Origin: Agrobacterium rosae
GTDB taxonomy: Bacteria > Pseudomonadota > Alphaproteobacteria > Rhizobiales > Rhizobiaceae
Direction: 5' to 3'
DNA length: 64,000 nucleotides
Assembly: GCF_002915175.1 (NCBI RefSeq)
Contig: NZ_NXEJ01000008.1
Span: 219,095 to 283,094, forward strand
Every line of letters starts with the position of its first letter. Positions within the stretch are counted from its first letter, which is position 1. The notes under the pieces were generated by a model. The model did not search any database, was not told the DNA's origin, and saw only the letters and a list, made by a program, of their open reading frames with translations. Positions 17,928 to 26,839 of the stretch are shown one piece after another. A program made the translations under genes and the position numbers.

Positions 17928-18998
17928 TCAATATCCGGTCATTTCCAGATAACCAACGCCAGAAGTGGTTCCATCGAAGGAAATCGGCCCTTCCCAATAA
18001 GGCGTCGACGTTGCCATCCACGCTTGGTCATTCAGAGCAGTCGTGGTGATATCAAGACCCTTGCTTGGAATTTGGACGCGCCACGCCACCGGAATGTCTT
18101 TTCCGTTGACCTTGGCGCGCCGTACAGGCTCCAGAACGACGTCATCAGATGAAAGCGGCGTCGTTTCTCCTTCTTTCGATATCCAGTTCGCCGAGGTGTA
18201 GCCCCCACCGGAATCCCGCAGGCGAAACGCCATGACCTTTTCTCCCGAGGCAAGATGCAGTGAAAACCAGTCCCAGCCGGTTTGGTTGGCGGCGAGCGGC
18301 TGTGAAGACCATTCCCGGTCCAGCCACGCCTTGCCACTGACCTTGACCGGGGCTCCTCCGATGGTGACAGTTCCCGTCACCTGATAAAACGGCTGCGAAT
18401 AATAGTAGCTTGCCTGCCCCGCCTGCGACTTGATCGAATAACCCCGATCACCCTGCAGCACCATTGGGCCGTTGGCAGACAGGGTGAGCTGGTAGCCAAA
18501 ATCTTGGCCTTCTGCGTGGAGTTCAAGGCGGCTCAACTGGTCTTCTTCGTACGAAGACGATGACTTCATTTGCCAGTCATCGATCCAAGCTTCGAAAGGG
18601 CTGGCAACGACGCCTGCTTGACCGACCCCTCCCCGTCCCAACCGTTCCGCGACATAATGGCGATCGACCGCCGTGACTGCGGCATGCCCCAGCCATATCT
18701 GACGACTGGAAAAGCCCTCCTCATCTCCGGGCGCAAGTGCGGAACGAAACAGCGTCCACTGCGCGCCTAAATGAGTGCCATCCTCTCTCTGAAGGTTGGC
18801 GGTAACATACCACCACTCTATTCTAAAATCCGGATGTGGGCCATGATCGCCGGGAAAGGTTAGCGGCACGCCGCGCTCCGGCACCCGAAACCCTTGCGCA
18901 TCTGACCCAAGACCCGCAAATCCCTGTGCCTGAACGCCTGCCGGAAGGCAGATCAGGATAAGGAGCGAAATAAGAACAGCGAAACACCTAGCGTTCAT
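17928..18998 (-). CDS. Secreted lipocalin-like protein (AttH/CrtC family)
   Basis: This 356-residue protein has a Sec signal peptide (MNARCFAVLISLLILICLPA, cleavage near VQA-QG), so it acts in the periplasm or outside. The IEWWYVTANL motif near residue 59 and a later YYYSQPFYQVTGTV repeat mark the AttH/carotenoid-1,2-hydratase lipocalin family. It overlaps the end of the FtsX-type permease gene by 11 bases, and the order ATPase-permease-AttH matches the att-type ABC modules. AttH-like proteins have been proposed as substrates or accessory carriers for these exporters; the substrate is unknown. Confidence 0.8.
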   Translation of the reverse strand: MNARCFAVLISLLILICLPAGVQAQGFAGLGSDAQGFRVPERGVPLTFPGDHGPHPDFRIEWWYVTANLQREDGTHLGAQWTLFRSALAPGDEEGFSSRQIWLGHAAVTAVDRHYVAERLGRGGVGQAGVVASPFEAWIDDWQMKSSSSYEEDQLSRLELHAEGQDFGYQLTLSANGPMVLQGDRGYSIKSQAGQASYYYSQPFYQVTGTVTIGGAPVKVSGKAWLDREWSSQPLAANQTGWDWFSLHLASGEKVMAFRLRDSGGGYTSANWISKEGETTPLSSDDVVLEPVRRAKVNGKDIPVAWRVQIPSKGLDITTTALNDQAWMATSTPYWEGPISFDGTTSGVGYLEMTGY

Positions 18999-21393
18999 TT
19001 GCAAATACCCGCAGCAAATCGGAAGGGTTGATCGTCGCCAGCCTGATAACCGGCAGCAGAACGGAAAGCGTCGCCGCCACCAGCGCTATTGCGGCTAGCC
19101 TCAGCCAATCGAGAGGGAATATCATCATCGGCAATCTCCAGCCGAATGCCTCCACATTGACGATGACCAGCAGTACCCAAGCGAGCGCAAGCCCCACTGG
19201 CACGGATATGACGAAGGTCACGAACCAGAGCGCGATCGTTCTCAACACCTCAAGCAGGGCAAGATTTCGCCGGCGGATGCCCATGGCCCAAACCGGGGCA
19301 AGCTGGGGAAGTCGGGTCGCGGAAAGGGTCAAAAGGCTCGCAAACATCGCAAATCCCGCCACGCCAAGTGTCAGCACGTTGAGGGCTCCGGTGACGGTGA
19401 AGGTCTGCTCGAACACCGCTCGTGATTGCTGCTTGAGCGACGCCTGATCCACTATATTGCTTGGTGGCAGCCCTAGTTCTTCCACGATCTGGCGTTTGAG
19501 CTCAGGGGCTTTCGCAGGGTCTACACGCACGCCATATCGAAGTTTGGGGGTGTTGGGGTAATGTGCGACCAGTGCATCCACATTGACCATGACCTGCCCT
19601 TTGGGATTTCCATAATCGGAATAAACGCCCACCACCGTCACGGCCCAGCCATCGGGCAGTGTCATGACCTGCCCGAGCTGAACGCGTTTTTCGCGCCAGA
19701 GCTGCTCATTGATCAACGCACCGCGCCCTTGCGCGACCTCATCCCAAACATCCGGCACGCTTTCGAGAAGCGGCCAATGATCACGGTACGTGGAATGATT
19801 TGCGATGCCCGCTATCTGTAGCTCATCGCCCAGGATATTGCCCTGCGTGCTCCATATGGGCAGCACGGCGTCGGCGTGGCGAGGCAACCATTGCCTGAGC
19901 TTTCCGGCCTCTGCCTCATCACGTGCGTTGACATAAAGTTCTGCGACAAGTCGCTGATCAAGCCAACCGAGAAACGTCGTGCGAAAACTCGATACCATCG
20001 TGCCAACCCCAACATTGGCGGATAAGGCAAGGAGAAGCGCCATGAGCGCCAGCGAAAGGCCGGGCAACTGTAGCCGCGTATCCGCCCAGAACCACGACGC
20101 CATGGCGCTTCTTGACCGCCGCTCTGCCAGTCGAAGGATTTGTGACAGGAATGCGGGAAGCAAAAGTGCCGAGCCAAGCAGAAGCGAACCCAAAACGATG
20201 AACCCGGAGACCAGCCCTGATCCAATCGTCGCGAAGACGATAGCAACAATGAGGAGCGCTGCGCCGCCAAGCGACTGCACCCGCAACGCCGCTGTGGATG
20301 CCAGCGCCCAGGCCTGCGGTTGAGCTCCCGCCAGAATTGGCATTGTGCGTACACGCCACAAGCTCTGCACCGAAGACAAGGCCGTGCCGGCCAACGCCAT
20401 GCCGATGCCAGCCAGCCACCACTCTGGTCGCAGAGAAAGACTACCGGAAACCTCAGCACCATAGAGCCCGCGGAGTGTTGCTGCCACGCCGGGCAGTAGC
20501 AGTGATGCCATGACATAACCGATGACCACTCCGATGAAACCCGACACGAGGGCAAGCAGCATAATTTCGAGGGTCAACATCACTGTCAGTGCGCGCAACG
20601 AGACACCAAGGCAGCGAACGGTCCGGAAGGTTGCACGCCGCTGTTCGAAAGAGAGCCCGGTCGCAGAGTAAACGATGAACAGCCCGACGATGAATGCGAG
20701 AAAGCCGAAAGCGGTCAGGTTCAAATGGAAGCTGTCCGTCAGCCGCTCCATGTCCGGTCGCTCTGAGGTCAGTACACGCAGTTCAGGAACAAGGGTCGTA
20801 AGATCAGGTAAACCCGGCCTCTGGACTGGCGCGATCACTATCCTACTAAGCGCGCTCTTTCTCTCAAGTAACCTGTCGGCCACGCCGATATCCGTAAAGG
20901 CTGCACCATCCGGGATAGCATCGGACGTCTTGAGGCGTATTCCACCCGCATCTGAAAGACGTGCCGCCGTGGCCGGTGAAACGACAAGCAGATCCCGCCC
21001 GCCGATGAAGTCCACCAACTCCGACGAGCCGGAGATCGTCACCACGCGGCCCTCGCTGGGCATGGTCAAGGGATCGATCCCGACGAGCCTGATGCGGACC
21101 GAACCAAATCGGTGATCGCCTTCGATAACCGGCGACACGTTCCACCCGGCGCGTCGCAGTTTGGCGAAGCTCGCCAGTGATATTCCGCCACCGTTTTCAG
21201 CCACGAGCTGAGAAAGCCCGCTCTGTTCCAGAATGGCCGCAGACTGCGCGTAACTCGCCCGCGCTTCAGCATTGATTGCCTGAACGCCGGACCATAAGGC
21301 AGTTGCGAGAGCAATCCCGAGTATCAAAGTCACAAGCTGGAGCGGGCGATGACGCCAATGGGAGATGATGACGAGCAAAGTCACCGCGTTCAT
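18988..21393 (-). CDS. FtsX-like ABC permease (AttFG-type)
   Basis: This 801-residue inner-membrane protein has one N-terminal helix (about residues 13-33), a long periplasmic region, and two FtsX-type clusters of membrane helices (about residues 225-440 and 665-795). It is the size of a fused double MacB/LolCE-like permease, as in AttF-AttG proteins. Such transporters move lipoproteins, lipids or peptides out of the membrane rather than importing sugars. Its ATG overlaps the ATPase stop (ATGA) and its end overlaps the secreted lipocalin-like gene, so the three form one operon. Confidence 0.85.
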   Translation of the reverse strand: MNAVTLLVIISHWRHRPLQLVTLILGIALATALWSGVQAINAEARASYAQSAAILEQSGLSQLVAENGGGISLASFAKLRRAGWNVSPVIEGDHRFGSVRIRLVGIDPLTMPSEGRVVTISGSSELVDFIGGRDLLVVSPATAARLSDAGGIRLKTSDAIPDGAAFTDIGVADRLLERKSALSRIVIAPVQRPGLPDLTTLVPELRVLTSERPDMERLTDSFHLNLTAFGFLAFIVGLFIVYSATGLSFEQRRATFRTVRCLGVSLRALTVMLTLEIMLLALVSGFIGVVIGYVMASLLLPGVAATLRGLYGAEVSGSLSLRPEWWLAGIGMALAGTALSSVQSLWRVRTMPILAGAQPQAWALASTAALRVQSLGGAALLIVAIVFATIGSGLVSGFIVLGSLLLGSALLLPAFLSQILRLAERRSRSAMASWFWADTRLQLPGLSLALMALLLALSANVGVGTMVSSFRTTFLGWLDQRLVAELYVNARDEAEAGKLRQWLPRHADAVLPIWSTQGNILGDELQIAGIANHSTYRDHWPLLESVPDVWDEVAQGRGALINEQLWREKRVQLGQVMTLPDGWAVTVVGVYSDYGNPKGQVMVNVDALVAHYPNTPKLRYGVRVDPAKAPELKRQIVEELGLPPSNIVDQASLKQQSRAVFEQTFTVTGALNVLTLGVAGFAMFASLLTLSATRLPQLAPVWAMGIRRRNLALLEVLRTIALWFVTFVISVPVGLALAWVLLVIVNVEAFGWRLPMMIFPLDWLRLAAIALVAATLSVLLPVIRLATINPSDLLRVFANER

Positions 21394-22049
21394 GCGACGA
21401 TTTTCCCGCCGCGCAACAGAACCTTTCGATCCAGTTTGTCGGCAAGCCGCATCGAATGAGTGACCAGCAAGAGCGCGCAGCCTGCTCTTCTGCTGAGCGA
21501 CAGCATGAGTTCGAGCACGGCATCACCGGTCGCTTCATCAAGATTGCCTGTGGGCTCGTCGGCAAGAACAAGCGGCGGCCTTGCAGCCAGCGTTCGAGCG
21601 ATGGCCACACGTTGCTGCTGGCCTCCGGAAAGCTGTTCCGGATATCGATGGGTAAGTTGGCTAAGGCCAAGTTGCGTTATCAGTTCATTTTGCCATTCGA
21701 CATCGAAGCGGCCAGCAAGTTTCGCGTGAAACGCAATATTCGCGGAGACATCCAGCGAGGGGATGAGGTTGAACTGCTGAAAAATCAATCCGACTTCTGT
21801 GCGCCTGTAAAGTGCCCGCCCAGGCTCATCTAACACCGTGATGTCGCGTTCATTCATGAGGATGTGGCCATCATCAGGTCGATCAAGACCACCAGCCAAG
21901 TGCAATAGCGTACTTTTTCCGCTGCCGGATTCTCCCGTCAGAGCAACGCTCTGCCCGCCTGATACGGAGAGATCGATACCCTTCAGGACCTCAACTGGGC
22001 CTTCAGGCGTGCTGTAAGATTTTACTATATTGAAGAGAGACAAAAGCAT
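21390..22049 (-). CDS. LolD/MacB-type ABC ATPase (AttE-type)
   Basis: This 219-residue single nucleotide-binding domain has Walker [11 protein letters not shown]-loop [11 protein letters not shown], signature [16 protein letters not shown], Walker [14 protein letters not shown] and LVTHS with the switch histidine. The [10 protein letters not shown] sequence is typical of the LolD/MacB/FtsE class that drives extruding permeases. The ATG at 22049 was chosen because the sequence [12 protein letters not shown] begins the domain; its ribosome site is weak. It is the first gene of the AttEFGH-like operon. Confidence 0.9.
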   Translation of the reverse strand: MLLSLFNIVKSYSTPEGPVEVLKGIDLSVSGGQSVALTGESGSGKSTLLHLAGGLDRPDDGHILMNERDITVLDEPGRALYRRTEVGLIFQQFNLIPSLDVSANIAFHAKLAGRFDVEWQNELITQLGLSQLTHRYPEQLSGGQQQRVAIARTLAARPPLVLADEPTGNLDEATGDAVLELMLSLSRRAGCALLLVTHSMRLADKLDRKVLLRGGKIVA

Positions 22050-22151
22050 TTGGCTCACTGTCGCATTCGCTCGGCCAATCTGCAAGCCACAGCCACCACC
22101 GACGGAACGTGCAGACGATGGCGGCTATGAACACGAATGCTTCGAAAATTG

Positions 22152-22403
22152 CTATTTGTTTGAGGTGTCATCGACCACATCAGTGTCAGGTCGATCTCCG
22201 CCACGAACATGTTGTTCTTGCCACTGGCCATCAGCCAGCTGAAAGGAAATGTCCACTTCTTCCCCACCAATCTGTTGACGTCTCGCTGCGTCTTTTGCAG
22301 CTCTTAGTGCGGAATCGTGATCTGGGAAAGTCTCGGACCAAACATCTCCCAGCCTGTAGCCAAATCCACCGTCGTGTTCACCGACGTGATAGGTAACTGC
22401 CAT
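22152..22403 (-). CDS. DUF2188-type small protein
   Basis: This 83-residue protein has a tryptophan/aspartate-rich core (VGEHDGGFGYRLGDVWSETF) followed by a helix HDSALRAAKDAARRQQ, the DUF2188 pattern. Function is unknown, although members are often stress-induced in alphaproteobacteria. AAAGGAGAATGAG lies directly before the ATG. A perfect EcfG-type promoter ends 27 bases upstream, which supports membership of the general stress regulon. Confidence 0.78.
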   Translation of the reverse strand: MAVTYHVGEHDGGFGYRLGDVWSETFPDHDSALRAAKDAARRQQIGGEEVDISFQLADGQWQEQHVRGGDRPDTDVVDDTSNK

Positions 22404-22429
22404 CTCATTCTCCTTTGCTAGCCTTTGAA

Positions 22430-22454
22430 AACGCTACCATGGAGAAGATGTTCC
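22430..22454 (-). promoter_or_regulatory. EcfG-type (general stress) promoter
   Basis: The minus strand reads GGAAC-N16-CGTT, a perfect match to the alphaproteobacterial EcfG consensus. The -10 CGTT (22430-22433) lies 27 bases before the DUF2188 ATG, in the correct orientation. Nothing else was recognised between here and the J-domain gene at 22728. Confidence 0.7.
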
Positions 22455-22727
22455 ACCAGGGCCGACTGACGATTTCTCCCCGACTGCCTGAGCATGTGGC
22501 GCATGGATATGGCGCGCGCAAATCGATGTTCGTCACTATCACGTACAAAACCCATCAAACATTGGGTTACCTTGCTAGACATCAAGCCATTCCCGCACAT
22601 TGAATTTCGCACATTTAGACGACGCGACAAGCATCATCATGAGTGACCAACCTCAATTCGTGGAAACCATCGTGGCTTGGCCTCGCAAACTCTTGCCATG
22701 ATGACGCGCTGCGTTCATATAGGCGCT

Positions 22728-23336
22728 ATGACGGCTGATTCAAAAATATTCGTTGGGCTTAAATCTGCGCGCAAGAAGTCCACTAGCGCAAGCGAACCTA
22801 CAGGTCCAAAATGCCAGTGGGATGGGTGCGACAAGGTGGGCACAAACCGGGCACCCGTTGGGCCGGGTGGAGAAGGTTTGTATCTGCTGTTCTGTCTTGA
22901 GCACGTGAAAGAATACAACAAGGGGTACAGCTTCACGACGGCCCCATCGAGCCCGGACGTTGCACGTTACCAGAAAGAAGCGACGACTGGCAGCCGCACC
23001 ACATTTGGAACGCGTGTCGAAAAAGCGACCGAAATGCCGATGCCATCGACCGTTCGCTCCGGTTCCGCAAAAGCGTTGAATGCGCGCAAGACCGCAGCTC
23101 AACGTCAGGCCCAAAAACTAGAGTTGCAGAAGCGAAAGCTCAAGGTACTCGAAGCCAAGGCTTTCGACACACTCGGCCTGCCTGCAGAAGCCACGCCAGA
23201 GGAAATCAGAGCCCGTTACCGGGAGCGGCTTAAAATGCATCACCCGGACGGTAACCAAGGTGATCGCACCTCCGAAGATGCGCTTCAGGCGACGATCGAG
23301 GCACACAAGATTCTCAAGCTCAACGGATTTTGCTGA
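22728..23336 (+). CDS. Zinc-finger-like J-domain protein
   Basis: This protein of about 202 residues has a C-terminal J domain (about residues 145-200) with the essential HPD in KMHHPDGNQGD, which would stimulate a DnaK-type chaperone. The N-terminal half holds CQWDGCDKVG and, 25 residues later, FCLEHVKEYNKG, a Cys/His arrangement that could bind zinc and is typical of alphaproteobacterial DnaJ-like proteins. The middle is basic and probably helical. The ATG at 22728 is chosen by comparison with the family; the ribosome site is weak. It stands alone and ends just before a strong hairpin. Confidence 0.82.
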   Translation: MTADSKIFVGLKSARKKSTSASEPTGPKCQWDGCDKVGTNRAPVGPGGEGLYLLFCLEHVKEYNKGYSFTTAPSSPDVARYQKEATTGSRTTFGTRVEKATEMPMPSTVRSGSAKALNARKTAAQRQAQKLELQKRKLKVLEAKAFDTLGLPAEATPEEIRARYRERLKMHHPDGNQGDRTSEDALQATIEAHKILKLNGFC

Positions 23337-23344
23337 GGTCCTTA

Positions 23345-23369
23345 GCGTTGGAGCTTACGGCTCCAACGC
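23345..23369. terminator. Strong hairpin between convergent genes
   Basis: GCGTTGGAGC and GCTCCAACGC form a perfect 10-bp stem with a 5-base loop. It lies 8 bases after the J-domain stop and 22 bases past the end of the oppositely oriented 114-residue frame, so it could terminate both. No T-run follows on either strand. Confidence 0.5.
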
Positions 23370-23391
23370 AGATGACGGCCGATTTTGCTAT

Positions 23392-23736
23392 TCAGCTGGC
23401 GCGCTCTGCGTCCCGTCGCAACACCGTATCGGTTGCCAATTCTTCGCCCTGCTTCAAGATTTCGAAAGAAGGACTGGTTGCAGGAACAAAGGTCAACAAA
23501 AGCAGGAATGCGAATTCAGCTTCCGGAATGACCGACCCTTGGAGAGCCTGGAAAACGAGGTTGTACAGCCCATTGGGAACCGCAGAATCACGCATGTTCG
23601 CGATCGTGCCGATCTTCAAAGGTGAAACAGACGCGTCAAACGGTGTTTGCACCGCCCACTCGGCACCAGCCTCAACCTTCACCGCATCGGCAACATCAAT
23701 TCTGATGAGGCATTCGCCACCGTGGTGGAACTCCAA
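23392..23736 (-). CDS. Orphan 114-residue frame after the vgrG remnant
   Basis: I do not recognise this product. The open frame starts at a TTG, with GAGGGA 10 bases before it and an in-frame TGA two codons upstream. Its codon use looks ordinary for the genome. No signal peptide is visible; a hydrophobic stretch (EFAFLLLLTFVPAT, about residues 74-87) could be a buried strand or short membrane segment. It overlaps the 3' end of the vgrG remnant by 41 bases. It could be the 3' part of a gene whose beginning was lost with the vgrG tail, or an intact small gene such as an immunity factor. Confidence 0.4.
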   Translation of the reverse strand: MEFHHGGECLIRIDVADAVKVEAGAEWAVQTPFDASVSPLKIGTIANMRDSAVPNGLYNLVFQALQGSVIPEAEFAFLLLLTFVPATSPSFEILKQGEELATDTVLRRDAERAS

Positions 23737-25507
23737 AACTCACAATTCCCTCAGACCACGCGCGTGGCATCCACGAATCAGCCTTTAAAACAAGCTTGCC
23801 GATCCCGCTCGGGCCTACAGTCATGGTGCAATTGCCGCCGATTGACTCGCTGTGATTGTTGCGGATCTCAATGGCCTTGTTGTGTCCAACGGACTGCACA
23901 CAGTTGTTGTCGATTCGCTCTGTATGATTGTTGCGCGTCTTCTCGTTGCGGTCCTTCTGCGCATGTAGGTAGATCTCTTCCCGCCCATTGTCGTCTTCAA
24001 AGCTCAGTTCATTGAAGCCCGTGCTTTATGAGTATTTGTTCGGAACGTGCTCTTTGTCTTGTTTGCCGGTAGTATATGGCACTTTCTGCCTCGCATTCGG
24101 CACCACCCCCGTCACCAACGGCCGATCCGGGTCGCCATCCACAAACGCCACCATCACCTCCATGTCGATGCGTGAAATAATCTGCCCGCCCCAGGTCGAG
24201 CCCGCCCAGTTCTGCGCCACACGCACCCAGCACGTATCCGTGCCATCCTTCTTGGCCTTACGGTCCCACGGGAACCACAGCTTGACGCGGCCATATTGAT
24301 CCGGGTGGATCTCTTCGCCCTCGGGGCCAGCGACGATGGCCACCTGCGTACCCTCGATCTTCGGACGTCTTGTCGCGCGGTGAGGGGTGAGCGGCACACG
24401 GGCTGGAATGGCCTCGAAGGCGTTTCGATATTCCGGCTCGTTGCTGTTGGTCTCGTAGGATCGATCCACGATGGTGTGGCTGGCCTTGATGATCACATGC
24501 TCTTCGTATGCATGCTCAGGATGGCCAACTTCGTAGGGGGTAAAGCGGCGGCCAGCTTCGAGAATGCCGGAGGTCGATCCGCCGAAGACGCGATCATGAT
24601 CGGCTTCTACGGACTGCGCCCGGAGTTTCTGGGCACGCTCTGCCTCTTCCACCGTCTTGATGCGGGCGGGGTATTCGTAGAGCTCACGCTTGGTGGCATC
24701 CGGCATCTGCACCAGCGATGGTGTCATCGTGCCCGGAACCATTGAGGGCGTTTCAAAATTCCAGTCGGCACCAGCACGCTGGCCGGGAACGTAGGAAAAG
24801 CGGCGAGCCCAATCGTTAATGTGGTTGCGATCCGACGATCCCTGAGCCAGTCTCACTCTGCCTTCGCCTTGTGCGGAAGGCGATGGTCCAAGCCATCCAT
24901 TGGCGGTATCGGCCACGTGCAGCTTGTGAGACCCGTCTTCATGGGTGAAAAAGTAGAATAATCCGTCCTCTTCGAAACGGCGGAAGAAATAGTCGAGGTC
25001 GGTCTCGTTGAACTGCGTGCTGTAGTGCTGCGCAGGTGGCGGTGAAATGACACCCGACGTATCCGGCGCTGGAATGCCTTGCTCAGAAAACAGCGTTTCG
25101 ACGATATCCACCGAGGTCTTGTCCATTCAGATGCGGCAATCGGAGCGACGCGATAACAGCCACATCTGCGGTCGGATAGTCATGGCATAGGAGCGTAGGC
25201 CACGGGTGATAGGTGGTCCCTCACGAAGGTCCGTCACCAGACCGTTGAATAGACGGCGTACTCCGCTTCCATCCTCGCCATCGCCCTGTTGCACCTCGAC
25301 GGAGACATCGATCAGGCGGCCGATCAGTTCTTCCGGCTTCACCGATTCCTTCTTCGCACGAACATTCAGCTGTATCTCGAAGAGTTGCGACACGCCCTCG
25401 CTCATCTCCATCCGCTCGGGCAGCAACTGGTCTTCGCCCAGCGGCGACTTGACCTACAATACACGGCTGGCCTGAATAAAATCGGATGACGAAGGCTGGT
25501 CGATCAT
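23696..25507 (-). pseudogene. tssI: vgrG (tssI) spike gene, multiply broken
   Basis: The frame begins at an ATG (25507) with a GGAGA site and reads as VgrG along its length: the gp27-like part (LLPERMEMSEGVSQLFEIQL, LDYFFRRFEEDGLFYFF), the gp5-like part (IHPDQYGRVKLWFPWDRKAK, WAGSTWGGQIISRIDMEVMV) and ELSFEDDNGREEIYLHAQKD. It is interrupted by TAG at codon 18 (25454-25456), TGA at 25127-25129 and TAA at 24026-24028. Between about 24072 and 24018 the VgrG sequence (LPANKTKSTFRTNTHKAR) continues in the +1 frame and then returns, consistent with deletions of two bases and one base. Homology stops near 23783 after GPSGIGKLVLK, so the C-terminal blade and effector-loading tail are missing. Only the 366-residue piece 24026-25126 is long and open. 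A working spike is not expected. Confidence 0.88.
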
Positions 25508-25665
25508 GGGCTATCTCCGCTTTGCAACTCATAAGTACCAATAGTAACAATCATCATGGATAAGTCCCACGAATATATATATTGTAGTGATCGTAAGCGT
25601 ATATTTGCGCAATCGGAGAGAACGCGTCCCTGGAACACTGCCCATGCGTCACGATCAATCCTGAA

Positions 25666-26166
25666 TCAGGCGCGCTCTCCAACGAGATGTGCATATTTAA
25701 ACTTCGTCGCATTATTGGGAACGTCATCGATCTTCGGTCCGAACATAAGTTCAGGGGTAAGGACTGACCCGATGTCTTTTGCGGATGGCGCAGTTCCCAG
25801 GAGATAAATGTCTCGCGACATGAACATCTGGTTGCCGAAAGAATTTCCGACAGCGTAGTTTACCTGTAAGGCAAAAGCAGAGTGACCTTTCGCAAGAAGC
25901 GCCTGCTTGATCTTTGCATCATTCGCCCCCAGCCACTTTTTCAGCCAGACGGTAAGGGAATATTCATTGACCCCTCCCGATATCTGACTCACAACGGCCG
26001 CTACCGCACCGCCGGCAGCCATACGGGAGTTAAATTGGCGAGGTCCGTCGTGAAGAGACATGTAGGATGAATCAGGTCCCTTTCGCATCCTTTGGACAGG
26101 AACGACCTCGTCCTCCCGAACCGGGCGTACAATGAAAGAATCGGTAGAAACGGCAAAATTAGGCAT
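25666..26166 (-). CDS. Uncharacterised T6SS-linked protein between hcp and vgrG
   Basis: This 166-residue protein is not one I can assign. It starts with ATG behind GGGAGAAG. It has no signal peptide, and the only apolar segment is short (MAAGGAVAAVVSQISGG, about residues 49-65). It contains no cysteine, which excludes the Cys-His peptidoglycan amidase class of Tae effectors. The C-terminal half includes ALQVNYAVGNSFGNQMFMSR and LTPELMFGPKIDD. Its place directly after hcp and before vgrG, where A. tumefaciens carries effector/immunity genes, suggests an Hcp-linked effector, chaperone or accessory protein, but this is inference from position only. Confidence 0.75.
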   Translation of the reverse strand: MPNFAVSTDSFIVRPVREDEVVPVQRMRKGPDSSYMSLHDGPRQFNSRMAAGGAVAAVVSQISGGVNEYSLTVWLKKWLGANDAKIKQALLAKGHSAFALQVNYAVGNSFGNQMFMSRDIYLLGTAPSAKDIGSVLTPELMFGPKIDDVPNNATKFKYAHLVGERA

Positions 26167-26266
26167 TGGTAACTTCTCCCAGCAACATCCGAGAATGGAC
26201 AGGCCATATTTGGCGCAAAGGCGCTTCCGCGTATCGGCAATATCAGAACTCCAAAGACGGAAGAGA

Positions 26267-26295
26267 CGACCCGGTGCCCAAAAGACACCGGGTCG
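26267..26295 (-). terminator. Hairpin after hcp
   Basis: A perfect 10-bp stem, CGACCCGGTG (26267-26276) with CACCGGGTCG (26286-26295), starts seven bases past the hcp stop. On the minus strand it is followed by a pyrimidine-rich TCTCTTCCGTCTTT. It probably protects or ends the abundant hcp transcript and lowers expression of the genes behind it. Confidence 0.7.
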
Positions 26296-26301
26296 AATCT
26301 A

Positions 26302-26778
26302 TTAGCCAGCCTTGGTGGTCGCGAGGTCGTAAGACGCGATCATCGGTGCCTGCTGCGTATTGTTTTCGTCTGCAGGTGTGTACTTAACTTCCATCTTGGT
26401 GAAGTTGAGCTTGATTGTCTCAACAGGACGATCACCGCTGGAGTCTACCGAATAGCTGGCGATCAACGTGTTCGTCAGCAGGTACTGGATGTAGGTATTG
26501 CCTGGATCACCTGTTGTCACGAGGTGAATCGTTGCCAGTTTGCCCTGACGGCCAGAGCAAGCTTCCTGGAACAGTTTTGTGGAAGACGAGTCGCTGACCT
26601 TGGTCAGGATGACTTCCGAAATGGTTGGCTCAGATGCTTCGCGGTTTGCAGCAGAACCAGCAGAGGTGTTCATGTTGCGCACTACGTTCCAGTGAATGGC
26701 TTCGATATCCATCCACTTTTTGTGTTCCTGGTGCGTAGCGTCACCTTGGATACCGTCGATCTGCAAATAAATTGGCAT
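26302..26778 (-). CDS. hcp: T6SS tube protein Hcp (TssD)
   Basis: This 158-residue protein forms the hexameric rings of the inner tube that is expelled by sheath contraction. It begins MPIYLQIDGIQGDATHQEH and carries FQEACSGRQGKLATIHLVTT, both typical of the Hcp family; the length is normal. The ATG at 26778 has GGAG 8 bases upstream; the longer open frame upstream of it is just continuation into clpV sequence. It follows clpV by 61 bases and is followed by a strong hairpin, in keeping with high expression. Confidence 0.96.
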   Translation of the reverse strand: MPIYLQIDGIQGDATHQEHKKWMDIEAIHWNVVRNMNTSAGSAANREASEPTISEVILTKVSDSSSTKLFQEACSGRQGKLATIHLVTTGDPGNTYIQYLLTNTLIASYSVDSSGDRPVETIKLNFTKMEVKYTPADENNTQQAPMIASYDLATTKAG

Positions 26779-26839
26779 ACTGTAAGCTCCTGTAATTACT
26801 GAAAAGACCTCTTGCTTCGAGGCCGCGTTTGCCTTTCCA

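Noticed and set aside
25666..26166. Tae-type amidase effector between hcp and vgrG
   Set aside because: The product contains no cysteine and no Cys-His pair, so the known amidase mechanism is impossible.
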